Assembly: GCF_051020975.1 (NCBI RefSeq)
Contig: NW_027478160.1
Location: forward strand, 3,866,001-3,930,000
Length of the DNA: 64,000 nucleotides
Direction of reading: 5' to 3'
From: Osmia lignaria lignaria
Lineage: Eukaryota; Arthropoda; Insecta; Hymenoptera; Megachilidae
Shown: in pieces, positions 39,691-49,670 of the stretch
How positions within the stretch are numbered: position 1 is the stretch's first letter
Layout of the letters: each line of letters opens with the position of its first letter
Translations under genes and position numbers: made by a program
Notes under the pieces: model-generated
Database searches by the model: none
Told to the model about the DNA's origin: nothing
The model's input: only the letters and a program-made list of their open reading frames with translations

Positions 39691-41622
39691 TTGCAGATTT
39701 ATCTCAAGGGAAGGGGCCTGACGGACATATTTCGAGATATTTCTTCTTCTTGTTGTTCTTCTTCTGCACAGCTAAGCTGGAAGTGGCATTTGCAGCTCGC
39801 AATAGTGCAGAGTTATCTCAAAGAAAGGGGCCACGGTGTTTCTGTATCTCTATTATGTTGGTGCGGCTTCGGAACTTTTATATATCTTAATATATCTCGA
39901 GATCTACGCATCTGATAAAAAAATATCATAGAACATAAAAAGTAGGAAACTTAATTCTCTACAAAAAAGGTCTCTCAACATTTTGCCATAGCTCGCTTCG
40001 TTTCCGAGATACTTGCCGATTTATCTCAAGGGAAGGGGCCTAACGGACATATTTCGAGATATTTCTTCTTCTTGTTGTTCTTCTTCTGCACAGCTAAACT
40101 GGAAGTGGCATTAGCAGCTCGCAATAGTGCAGAGTTATCTCAAAGAGAGGGGCCACGGTGTTTCTGTATCTCTATTATGTTGGTGCGGCTTCGGAACTTT
40201 TAAATATCTTGATATGTCTCGAGAACTACGCATCTGATCAAAAAATATCATACAACCTAAAACGTAGGAAACATAATTCCATACAAAAAAGGTCTCTTAA
40301 CATTTTGCCATAGCTCGCTTCGTTTCCAAGATACTTGCAGATTTATCTCAAGGGAAGGGGCCTGACGGACATATTTCGAGATATTTCTTCTTCTTGTTGT
40401 TCTTCTTCTGCACAGCTAAGCTGGAAGTGGCATTTGCAGCTCGCAATAGTGCAGAGTTATCGCAAAGAAAGGGGCCACGGTGTTTCTGTATTTCTATTAT
40501 GTTGGTGCGGCTTCGGAACTTTTAAATATCTTGATATATCTCGAGAACTACGCATCTGATCAAAAAATATCATAGAACATAAAAAGTAGGAAACCTAATT
40601 TTCTACAAAAAAGGTCTCTTAACATTTTGCCGTAGCTCGCTTCGTTTCCGAGATATTTGCAGATTTATCTCAAGGGAAGGGGCCTGACGGACATATTTCG
40701 AAATATTTCTTATTCTTGTTGTTCTTCTTCTGCACAGCTAAACTGGAAGTGGCATTAGCAGCTCGCTATAGTGCAGAGTTATCTCAAAGAGAGGGGCCAC
40801 GGTGTTTCTGTATCTCTATTATGTTGGTGCGGCTTCGGAACTTTTAAATATCTTGATATATCTCGAGAACTACGCATCTGATCAAAAAATATCATACAAC
40901 CTAAAACGTAGGAAACTTAATTCTCTACAAAAAAGGTCTCTTAACATTTTGCCATAGCTCGCTTCGTTTCCGAGATATTTGCAGATTTATCTCAAGGGAA
41001 GGGGCCTGACGGACATTTTTCGAGATATTTCTTCTTCTTGTTGTTCTTCTTCTGCACAGCTAAGGTGGAAGTGGCATTTGCAGCTCGCAATAGTGCAGAG
41101 TTATCCCGAAGAAAGGGGCCACGGTGTTTCTGTATCTCTATTATGTTGGTGCGGCTTCGGAACTTTTAAATATCTTGATATATCTCGAGAACTACGCATC
41201 TGATCAAAAAATATCATAGAACATAAAAAGTAGGAAACCTAATTTTCTACAAAAAAGGTCTCTTAACATTTTGCCGTAGCTCGCTTCGTTTCCAAGATAC
41301 TTGCAGATTCATCTCAAGGGAAGGGGTCTGACGGACATATTTCGAGATATTTCTTCTTCTTGTTCTTCTTCTTCTGCACAGCTAAGCTCGAAGTGGCATT
41401 TGCAGCTCGCAATAGTGCAGAGCTATCTCAAAGAAAGAGGCCACGGTGTTTCTGTACCTCTATTATGTTGGTGCAGCTTCGGAACTTTTAAATATCTTGA
41501 TATATCTCGAGATCTACGCATCTGATCAAAAAATATCATAGAACATAAAAAGTAGGAAACTTACTTCTCTACAAAAAAGGTCTCTCAACATTTTGCCATA
41601 GCTCGCTTCGTTTCCGAGATAC
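39369..41622 (+). repeat. 2254-bp 7-mer higher-order repeat, copy 1
   Basis: Units 39369, 39691, 40013, 40335, 40657 and 40979 recur 2254 bp later. Markers are TTGCCGATTTATC, ATATATCTTAATATATC with GAGATCTACG, GCATTAGCAGC, GTTATCGCAAAG with GTATTTCTATT, CGAAATATTTCTTATTC and CTAAGGTGGAAG. The seventh unit (41301) is a hybrid. Its body is of the 44843 type with AAGCTCGAAG and GGTGCAGC, but it ends in GAGATCTACG like the unit at 39047. Confidence 0.9.
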
Positions 41623-43876
41623 TTGCCGATTTATCTCAAGGGAAGGGGCCTAACGGACATATTTCGAGATATTTCTTCTTCTTGTTGTTCTTCTTCTGCA
41701 CAGCTAAACTGGAAGTGGCATTTGCAGCTCGCAATAGTGCAGAGTTATCTCAAAGAGAGGGGCCACGGTGTTTCTGTATCTCTATTATGTTGGTGCGGCT
41801 TCGGAACTTTTAAATATCTTGATATATCTCGAGAACTACGCGTCTGATCAAAAAATATCATACAACATAAAAAGTAGGAAACATAATTCCATACAAAAAA
41901 GGTCTCTTAACATTTTGCCATAGCTCGCTTCGTTTCCGAGATATTTGCAGATTTATCTCAAGGGAAGGGGCCTGACGGACATATTTCGAGATATTTCTTC
42001 TTCTTGTTGTTCTTCTTCTGCACAGCTAAGCTGGAAGTGGCATTTGCAGCTCGCAATAGTGCAGAGTTATCTCAAAGAAAGGGGCCACGGTGTTTCTGTA
42101 TCTCTATTATGTTGGTGCGGCTTCGGAACTTTTATATATCTTAATATATCTCGAGATCTACGCATCTGATAAAAAAATATCATAGAACATAAAAAGTAGG
42201 AAACTTAATTCTCTACAAAAAAGGTCTCTCAACATTTTGCCATAGCTCGCTTCGTTTCCGAGATACTTGCCGATTTATCTCAAGGGAAGGGGCCTAACGG
42301 ACATATTTCGAGATATTTCTTCTTCTTGTTGTTCTTCTTCTGCACAGCTAAACTGGAAGTGGCATTAGCAGCTCGCAATAGTGCAGAGTTATCTCAAAGA
42401 GAGGGGCCACGGTGTTTCTGTATCTCTATTATGTTGGTGCGGCTTCGGAACTTTTAAATATCTTGATATGTCTCGAGAACTACGCATCTGATCAAAAAAT
42501 ATCATACAACCTAAAACGTAGGAAACATAATTCCATACAAAAAAGGTCTCTTAACATTTTGCCATAGCTCGCTTCGTTTCCAAGATACTTGCAGATTTAT
42601 CTCAAGGGAAGGGGCCTGACGGACATATTTCGAGATATTTCTTCTTCTTGTTGTTCTTCTTCTGCACAGCTAAGCTGGAAGTGGCATTTGCAGCTCGCAA
42701 TAGTGCAGAGTTATCGCAAAGAAAGGGGCCACGGTGTTTCTGTATTTCTATTATGTTGGTGCGGCTTCGGAACTTTTAAATATCTTGATATATCTCGAGA
42801 ACTACGCATCTGATCAAAAAATATCATAGAACATAAAAAGTAGGAAACCTAATTTTCTACAAAAAAGGTCTCTTAACATTTTGCCGTAGCTCGCTTCGTT
42901 TCCGAGATATTTGCAGATTTATCTCAAGGGAAGGGGCCTGACGGACATATTTCGAAATATTTCTTATTCTTGTTGTTCTTCTTCTGCACAGCTAAACTGG
43001 AAGTGGCATTAGCAGCTCGCTATAGTGCAGAGTTATCTCAAAGAGAGGGGCCACGGTGTTTCTGTATCTCTATTATGTTGGTGCGGCTTCGGAACTTTTA
43101 AATATCTTGATATATCTCGAGAACTACGCATCTGATCAAAAAATATCATACAACCTAAAACGTAGGAAACTTAATTCTCTACAAAAAAGGTCTCTTAACA
43201 TTTTGCCATAGCTCGCTTCGTTTCCGAGATATTTGCAGATTTATCTCAAGGGAAGGGGCCTGACGGACATTTTTCGAGATATTTCTTCTTCTTGTTGTTC
43301 TTCTTCTGCACAGCTAAGGTGGAAGTGGCATTTGCAGCTCGCAATAGTGCAGAGTTATCCCGAAGAAAGGGGCCACGGTGTTTCTGTATCTCTATTATGT
43401 TGGTGCGGCTTCGGAACTTTTAAATATCTTGATATATCTCGAGAACTACGCATCTGATCAAAAAATATCATAGAACATAAAAAGTAGGAAACCTAATTTT
43501 CTACAAAAAAGGTCTCTTAACATTTTGCCGTAGCTCGCTTCGTTTCCAAGATACTTGCAGATTTATCTCAAGGGAAGGGGCCTGACGGACATATTTCGAG
43601 ATATTTCTTCTTCTTGTTGTTCTTCTTCTGCACAGCTAAACTGGAAGTGGCATTTCCAGCTCGCAATAGTGCAGAGTTATCTGAAAGAAAGGGGCCACGG
43701 TGTTTCTGTATCTCTATTATGTTGGTGCGGCTTCGGAACTTTTAAATATCTTGATATATCTCGAAAACTACGCTTCTGATCAAAAAATATCATAGAACAT
43801 AAATTGTAGGAAACATAATTCTCTACAAAAAAGGTCTCTTAACATTTTGCCATAGCTCGCTTCGCTTCCGAGATAT
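41623..43876 (+). repeat. 2254-bp 7-mer higher-order repeat, copy 2
   Basis: Units 41623 to 43233 match copy 1 in order. One difference I noticed is GGGGGCACGG in unit 39369 against GGGGCCACGG here. The seventh unit (43555) shares with copy 1 the upstream GCCGTAGCTCG and TTCCAAGATACTTGC. It then becomes a 34861-type unit with CATTTCCAGC and TATCTGAAAG. Confidence 0.9.
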
Positions 43877-45164
43877 TTGCAGATTTATCTCAAGGGAATG
43901 GGTCTGACGGACATATTTCGAGATATTTCTTCTTCTTGTTGGTCTTCTTCTGCACAGCTAAGCTGGAAGTGGCAGTTGCAGCTCGCAATAGTGCAGAGTT
44001 ATCTCGAAGAAAGGGGCCACGGTGTTTCTGTATCTCTATTATGTTGGTGCGGCTTCGGATCTTTTAAATATCTCGATATATCTCGAAAACTACGCTTCTG
44101 ATCAAAAAATATCATAGAACGTAAATTGTGGGAAACATAATTCTCTACAAAAAAGGTCTCTCAACATTTTGCCATAGCTCGCTTCGTTTCCGAGATATTT
44201 GCAGATTTATCTCAAGGGAAGGGGTCTGACGGACATATTTCGAGATATTTCTTCTTCTTGTTGTTCTTCTTCTGCACAGCTAAGCTGGAAGTGGCATTTG
44301 CAGCTCGCAGTAGTGCAGAGTTATCTCAAAGAAAGGGGCCACGGTGTTTCTGTATCTCTATTATGTTGGTGCGGCTTCGGAACTTTTAAATATCTTGATA
44401 TATCTCGAGAGCTACGCATCCGATCAAAAAATATCATAGAACATAAAAAGTAGGAAACTTAATTCTCTACAAAAAAGGTCTCTTAACATTTTGCCATAAC
44501 TCGCTTCGTTTCCGAGATATTTGCAGATTTATCTCAAGGGAAGGGTCCTGATGGACATATTTCGAGATATTTCTTCTTCTTGTTGTTCTTCTTCTGCACA
44601 GCTAAACTGGAAGTGGCATTTGCGGCTCGCACTAGTGCAGAGTTATCTCAAAGAAAGGGGCCACGGTGTTTCTGTATCTCTATTATGTTGGTGCGGCTTC
44701 GGAACTTTTAAATATCTTGATATATCTCGAGAACTACGCTTCTGATCAAAAAATATCATAGAACGTAAATTGTAGGAAACATTATTCTCTACAAAAAAGG
44801 TCTCTTAACATTTTGCCATAGCTCGCTTCGTTTCCGAGATATTTGCAGATTCATCTCAAGGGAAGGGGTCTGACGGACATATTTCGAGATATTTCTTCTT
44901 CTTGTTCTTCTTCTTCTGCACAGCTAAGCTCGAAGTGGCATTTGCAGCTCGCAATAGTGCAGAGTTATCTCAAAGAAAGAGGCCACGGTGTTTCTGTACC
45001 TCTATTATGTTGGTGCAGCTTCGGAACTTTTAAATATCTTGATATATCTCGAGAACTACGCATCTGATCAAAAAATATCATCGAACATAAAAAGTAGGAA
45101 ACTTAATTCTCTACAAAAAAGGTCTCTTAACATTTTGCCATAGCTCGCTTCGTTTCCGAGATAT
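43877..45164 (+). repeat. Four-monomer block copied at 55788-57075
   Basis: Units 43877, 44199, 44521 and 44843 correspond to 55788, 56110, 56432 and 56754 at an offset of 11911 bp. Shared markers are CGGATCTTTT with GAACGTAAATTGTGGG, CATCCGATC, AAGGGTCCTGATGG and CAGATTCATCTC with AAGCTCGAAG. The first unit here has private changes (GGGAATGGG, TTGGTCTTC, GGCAGTTGC) missing from the right copy. Confidence 0.85.
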
Positions 45165-46129
45165 TTGCAGATTCAACTCAAAGGAACTGGCCTGACGGAC
45201 ATATTTCGAGATATTTCTTCTTCTTGTTGTTCTTCCTCTGCACAGCTAAGCTGGAAGTGGCATTTGCAGCTCGCAATAGTGCAGTGTTATCTCAAAGAAA
45301 GGGGCCACGGTGTTTCTGTATCTCTATTATGTTAGTGCGGCTTCGGAACTTTTAAATATCTTGATATATCTCGAGAACTACGCATCTGATCAAAAAATAT
45401 CATAGAACATAAAAAGTAGGAAACTTAATTCTCTACAAAAAAGGTCTCTAAAGATTTTGCCATAACTCGCTTCGTTTCCGAGATATTTGCATATTTATCT
45501 CAAGGGAAGGGGCCTGACGGACAAATTTCGAGATATTTCTTCTTCTTGTTGTTCTTCTTCTGCACAGCTAAGCTGGAAGTGGCATTTGCGGCTCGCACTA
45601 GTGCAGAGTTATCTCAAAGAAAGGGGCCACGGTGTTTCTGTATCTCTATTATGTTGGTGCGGCTTCGGAACTTTTAAATATCTCGATATATCTCGAAAAC
45701 TACGCTTCTGATCAAAAAATATCATAGAACATAAATTGTAGGAAACATAATTCTCTACAAAAAAGGTCTCTTAACATTTTGCCATAGCTCGCTTCGTTTC
45801 CGAGATATTTGCAGATTCAACTCAAAGGAACTGGCCTGACGGACATATTTCGAGATATTTCTTCTTCTTGTTGTTCTTCCTCTGCACAGCTAAGCTGGAA
45901 GTGGCATTTGCAGCTCGCAATAGTGCAGAGTTATCTCAAAGAAAGGGGCCACGGTGTTTCTGTATCTCTATTATGTTGGTGCGGCTTCGGAACTTTTAAA
46001 TATCTCGATATATCTCGAGAACTACGCACCTGACCAAAAGTATCATACAACATAAAAAGTAGGAAACCTAATTTTCTACAAAAAAGGTCTCTTAACATTT
46101 TGCCGTAGCTCGCTTCGTTTCCGAGATAT
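45165..46129 (+). repeat. Three monomers, including a stop-bearing and a 321-bp unit
   Basis: Unit 45165 matches 36471 (GCAGTGTTATC) but has ATGTTAGTGCGG. Unit 45487 has GACAAATTTCGAG and is preceded by CTCTAAAGATTTTGCC. Unit 45809 is 321 bp long because its 3' linker reads CACCTGACCAAAAGTATC, one base shorter, with changes in the TGATCA site. Confidence 0.8.
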
Positions 46130-46443
46130 TTGCAGATTTATCTCAAGGGAAGGGGCCTGACGGACATATTTCGAAATATTTCTTATTCTTGTTGTTCTTC
46201 TTCTGCACAGCTAAGCTGGAAGTGGCATTTGCAGCTCGCAATAGTGCAGAGTTATCTCAAAGAAAGGGGCCACGGTGTTTCTGTACCTCTATTATGTTGG
46301 TGCAGCTTCGGAGCTTTTAAATATCTTGATATATCTCGAGAACTACGCATCTGATCAAAAAATATCGTAGAACATAAAAAGTAGGAAACTTAATTCTCTA
46401 CAAATAAGGTCTCTTAACATTTTGCCATAGCTCGCTTCGTTTC

Positions 46444-46501
46444 CGAGATATTTGCAGATTTATCTCAAGGGAAGGGGCCTGACGGACATATTTCGAGATA
46501 T
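46444..46501 (+). repeat. Paired CGAGATAT elements, 50 bp apart (representative monomer)
   Basis: CGAGATAT occurs at 46444-46451 and again at 46494-46501, exactly 50 bp apart, which is close to five helical turns. The inverted form occurs further along the unit. Both elements are kept in almost every monomer; an altered form CGAAATAT of the second one is seen at, for example, 40699, 42952, 46170 and 59692. A role as a binding site for a satellite-associated protein is inference only. Confidence 0.7.
46452..46479 (+). repeat. Internal 28-bp direct repeat, copy 1 (representative monomer)
   Basis: This segment, from TTGCAG to GGGGCC, matches the segment starting 114 bp downstream at 24 of 28 positions in the consensus. 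The shared core is TTATCTCAA followed by a purine run and GGGGCC. The pair is present in nearly all 199 units. It suggests that the 322-bp unit incorporates an older duplication of roughly 114 bp. Sequence outside the 28 bp aligns poorly, so the age and extent of the duplication are inference. Confidence 0.8.
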
Positions 46502-46532
46502 TTCTTCTTCTTGTTGTTCTTCTTCTGCACAG
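46501..46532 (+). other. Pyrimidine tract ending in CACAG (splice-acceptor-like), one per monomer
   Basis: A run of about 26 bases, almost all T and C with two interrupting G residues, is followed by GCACAG. This is the arrangement of a eukaryotic 3' splice site. It recurs in every unit with small length changes: a lost TTC in the units at 1694 and 19401, and an added base in the TTCAATCTGC class. Nothing shows that it is used. It may simply be the low-complexity, slippage-prone part of the monomer. Confidence 0.55.
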
Positions 46533-46565
46533 CTAAGCTGGAAGTGGCATTTGCAGCTCGCAATA

Positions 46566-46593
46566 GTGCAGAGTTATCTCAAAGAAAGGGGCC
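46566..46593 (+). repeat. Internal 28-bp direct repeat, copy 2 (representative monomer)
   Basis: Second copy of the internal repeat, beginning GTGCAGAG and ending GGGGCC. It differs from copy 1 at four positions. This copy is more uniform across the array than copy 1. Copy 1 exists in several subtypes: AAGGGAAGGGG, AAAGGAACTGG, ACGGGAAGGGG and GAGGGAAGGGG. Confidence 0.8.
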
Positions 46594-46642
46594 ACGGTGT
46601 TTCTGTATCTCTATTATGTTGGTGCGGCTTCGGAACTTTTAA

Positions 46643-46660
46643 ATATCTTGATATATCTCG
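46643..46660 (-). repeat. Tandem inverted-orientation CGAGATAT elements, 10 bp apart
   Basis: On the minus strand CGAGATAT lies at 46653-46660. A one-mismatch copy (ATATCTTG on the plus strand) lies at 46643-46650, exactly 10 bp away. In the other major 3'-end class (units ending in AAAACTACGCTTCTG) both copies are perfect. Together with the two plus-strand elements they form an inverted arrangement within each unit, which could pair as long-range stems in a transcript. Confidence 0.7.
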
Positions 46661-46673
46661 AGAACTACGCATC

Positions 46674-46729
46674 TGATCAAAAAATATCATAGAACATAAA
46701 AAGTAGGAAACACAATTCTCTACAAAAAA
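46674..46729 (+). other. TGATCA plus A-tract cluster in the inter-unit linker
   Basis: TGATCA (46674-46679) is followed by A-runs at 46679-46684, 46698-46702 and 46724-46729. The runs start 19 and 26 bp apart, about two to two and a half helical turns. A-tracts of this kind can bend DNA. The linker exists in two main forms, ATAAAAAGTAGG with AAACTTAA, and ATAAATTGTAGG with AAACATAA. Confidence 0.6.
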
Positions 46730-49670
46730 GGTCTCTTAACATTTTGCCATAGCTCGCTTCGTTTCCGAGATAGTTGCAGATTTATCTCAAGGGAAGGGGC
46801 CTGACGGACATATTTCGAGATATTTCTTCTTCTTGTTGTTCTTCTTCTGCACAGCTAAGCTGGAAGTGGCATTTGCAGCTCGCAATAGTGCAGAGTTATC
46901 TCAAAGAAAGGGGCCACGGTGTTTCTGTATCTCTATTATGTTGGTGCGGCTTCGGAACTTTTAAATATCTCGATATATCTCGAGAACTACGCATCTGATC
47001 AAAAAATATCATAGAACATAAAAAGTAGGAAACTTAATTCTCTACAAATAAGGTCTCTTAACATTTTGCCATAGCTCGCTTCGTTTCCGAGATATTTGCA
47101 GATTTATCTCAAGGGAAGGGGACTGACGGACATATTTCGAGATATTTCTTCTTCTTGTTGTTCTTCTTCTGCACAGCTAAGCTGGAAGTGGCATTTGCAG
47201 CTCGCAATAGTGCAGAGTTATCGCAAAGAAAGGGGCCACGGTGTTTCTGTATCTCTATTATGTTTGTGCGGCTTCGGAACTTTTAAATATCTTGATATAT
47301 CTCGAGAACTACGCATCTGATCAAAAAATATCATAGAACATAAAAAGTAGGAAACCTAATTTTCTACAAAAAAGGTCTCTTAACATTTTGCCGTAGCTCG
47401 CTTCGTTTCCGAGATATTTGCAGATTTATCTCAAGGGAAGGGGCCTGACGGACATATTTCGAGATATTTCTTATTCTTGTTGTTCTTCTTCTGCACAGCT
47501 AAGCTGGAAGTGGCATTTGCAGCTCGCAATAGTGCAGAGTTATCTCAAGGAAAGGGGCCACGGTGTTTCTGTACCTCTATTATGTTGGTGCAGCTTCGGA
47601 GCTTTTAAATATCTTGATATATCTCGAGAACTACGCATCTGATCAAAAAATATCATAGAACATAAATTGTAGGAAACATAATTTTCTACAAAAGAGGTCT
47701 CTTAACATTTTGCCATAGCTCGCTTCGTTTCCGAGATATTTGCAGATTTATCTCAAGGGAAGGGTCCTGATGGACATATTTCGAGATATTTCTTCTTCCT
47801 GTTGTTCTTCTTCTGCACAGCTAAACTGGAAGTGGCATTTCCAGCTCGCAATCGTGCAGAGTTATCTCCAAGAAAGGGGCCACGGTGTTTCTGTATCTCT
47901 ATTATGTTGGTGCGGCTTCGGAACTTTTAAATATCTTGATATATCTCGAGAACTGCGCATCTGATCAAAAAATATCATAGAACATAAAAAGTAGGAAACT
48001 TAATTCTCTACAAAAAAGGTCTCTTAACATTTTGCCATAGCTCTCTTCTTTTCCGAGATATTTGCAGATTTATCTCAAGGGAAGGGTCCAGACGGACATA
48101 TTTCGAGATATTTCTTCTTCTTGTTGTTCTTCTTCTGCACAGCTAAACTGGAAGTGGCATTTCCAGCTCGCAATAGTGCAGAGTTATCTCAAAGAAAGGG
48201 GCCACGGTGTTTCTGTATCTCTATTATGTTGGTGCGGCTTCGGAACTTTTAAATATCTTGATATATCTCGAGAACTACGCATCTGATCAAAAAATATCAT
48301 AGAACATAAAAAGTAGGAAACTTAATTCTCTACAAAAAAGGTCTCTTATCATTTTGCCATAGCTCGCTTCGTTTCCGAGATATTTGCAGATTTATCTCAA
48401 GGGAAGGGGCCTGACGGACATATCTCGAGATATTTCTTCTTCTTGTTGTTCTTCTTCTGCACAGCTAAGCTGGAAGTGGCATTTGCAGCTCGCAATAGTG
48501 CAGAGTTATCTCAAAGAAAGGGGCCACGGTGTTTCTGTATCTCTATTATGTTGGTGCGGCTTCGGAACTTTTAAATATCTTGATATATCTCGAAAACTAC
48601 GCTTCTGATCAAAAAATATCATAGAACATAACTTGTAGGAAACATAATTCTCTACAAAAAAGGTCTGTTAACATTTTGCCATAGCTCGCTTCGTTTCCGA
48701 GATAGTTGCAGATTTATCTCAAGGGAAGGGGCCTGACAGACATATTTCGAGATATTTCTTCTTCTTGTTGTTCTTCTTCTGCACAGCTAAGCTGGAAGTG
48801 GCATTTGCAGCTCGCAATAGTGCAGAGTTATCTCAAAGAAAGGGGCCACGGTGGTTCTGTATCTCTATTATGTTTGTGCGGCTTCGGAACTTTTAAATAT
48901 CTTGATATATCTCGAGAACTACGCATCTGATAAAAAAATATCATAGAGCATAAAAAGTAGGAAACTTAATTCTCTACAAAAAAGGTCTCTTAACATTTTG
49001 CCATAGCTCGCTTCGTTTCCGAGATATTTGCAGATTTATCTCGAGGGAAGGGGCCTGACGGACATATTTCGAGATATTTCTTCTTCTTGTTGTTCTTCTT
49101 CTGCACAGCTAAGCTGGAAGCGGCATTTGCGGCTCGCACTAGTGCAGGGTTATCTCAAAGAAAGGGGCCACGGTGTTTCTGTATCTCTATTATGTTGGTG
49201 CGGCTTCGGATCTTTTAAATATCTCGATATATCTCGAAAACTACGCTTCTGATTAAAAAATATCATAGAACATAAATTGTAGGAAACATAATTCTCTACA
49301 AAAAAGGTCTCTTAACATTTTGCCATAGCTCGCTTCGCTTCCGAGATATATGCAGATTTATCTCAAGGGAAGGGGCCTGACGGACATATTTCGAGATATT
49401 TCTTCTTCTTGTTGTTCTTCTTCTGCACAGCTAAGCTGGAAGTGGCATTTGCAGCTCGCAATAGTGCAGAGTTATCTCAAAGAAAGGGGCCACGGTGTTT
49501 CTGTATCTCTATTATGTTGGTGCGGCTTCGGAACTTTTAAATATCTTGATATATCTCGAGAACTACGCATCTGATCAAATAATATCATAGAACATAAAAA
49601 GTAGGAAACTTAATTCTCCACAAATAAGGTCTCTCAACATTTTGCCATAGCTCGCTCGTTTCCGAGATAT

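Larger units (their letters stand above)
46452..46676 (+). other. Recurrent 74-codon open frame, judged non-coding
   Basis: An open frame of 74 codons, opening with TTG rather than ATG, recurs at the same place in most units. I do not regard it as a gene. The frame is broken by stops at 94 and 63523 (TAG), 40112 (TAG, also in sister units), 45333 (TAG), 50173 (TGA) and 62933 (TGA), and by frameshifts in the indel units. Differences between copies include Trp to Cys, Trp to Arg, Arg to Cys and Ser to Pro, with no visible preference for silent changes. The peptide resembles no family I recognise. Confidence 0.85.
46452..46773 (+). repeat. Representative near-consensus satellite monomer
   Basis: This unit is close to the commonest form (Q/I centre, E/I 3' end) and serves as a map for the others. 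In order it holds: TTGCAG start; first copy of a 28-bp direct repeat; a CGAGATAT element running into a pyrimidine tract that ends CACAG; second copy of the direct repeat; a double ATATCT(C/T)G element ending in an XhoI-type CTCGAG; TGATCA; an A-tract-rich linker; and the next CGAGATAT. A private change (CACAATT for CTTAATT) lies in the linker. The unit length is 107 codons plus one base, so each unit shifts reading frame relative to the previous one. Confidence 0.95.
46130..49670 (+). repeat. Eleven mixed monomers (46130-49350)
   Basis: Units 46130 and 47418 are near copies 1288 bp apart (GTACCTCTATT, GGTGCAGCTTCGGAGC, TTCTTATTC), giving a weak 4-mer periodicity. Others include 47096 (GTTATCGCAAAG, ATGTTTGTGC), 47740 (AAGGGTCCTGATGG), 48062 (AAGGGTCCAGACGG), 48706 (GGTGGTTCTG) and 49028, which is a 27773-type unit. 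A 1-bp loss (CTCGCTCGTTTCC) lies in the linker near 49655. Confidence 0.8.

Noticed and set aside
40112..40114. Units with premature stops read as pseudogenes of a functional small gene
   Set aside because: There is no intact ATG-started parent frame and no selection signal, so pseudogene labelling would imply a gene that is not supported.
46429..46445. CENP-B-box-like CTTCGTTTCCGAGA just upstream of each unit start
   Set aside because: Only the TTCG half agrees with the required NTTCGNNNNANNCGGGN pattern. The essential A and the CGGG half are absent, so the site cannot be called a CENP-B box.
46444..46660. Possibility of a CRISPR array
   Set aside because: The repeat unit is 322 bp with no unique spacers. 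The short internal repeats are not regularly separated by variable sequence.
46641..46662. AT-rich TTTTAAATATCTTGATATAT as a promoter TATA region
   Set aside because: No start site, initiator or downstream gene is visible, and the motif is explained by the CGAGATAT-type repeats.
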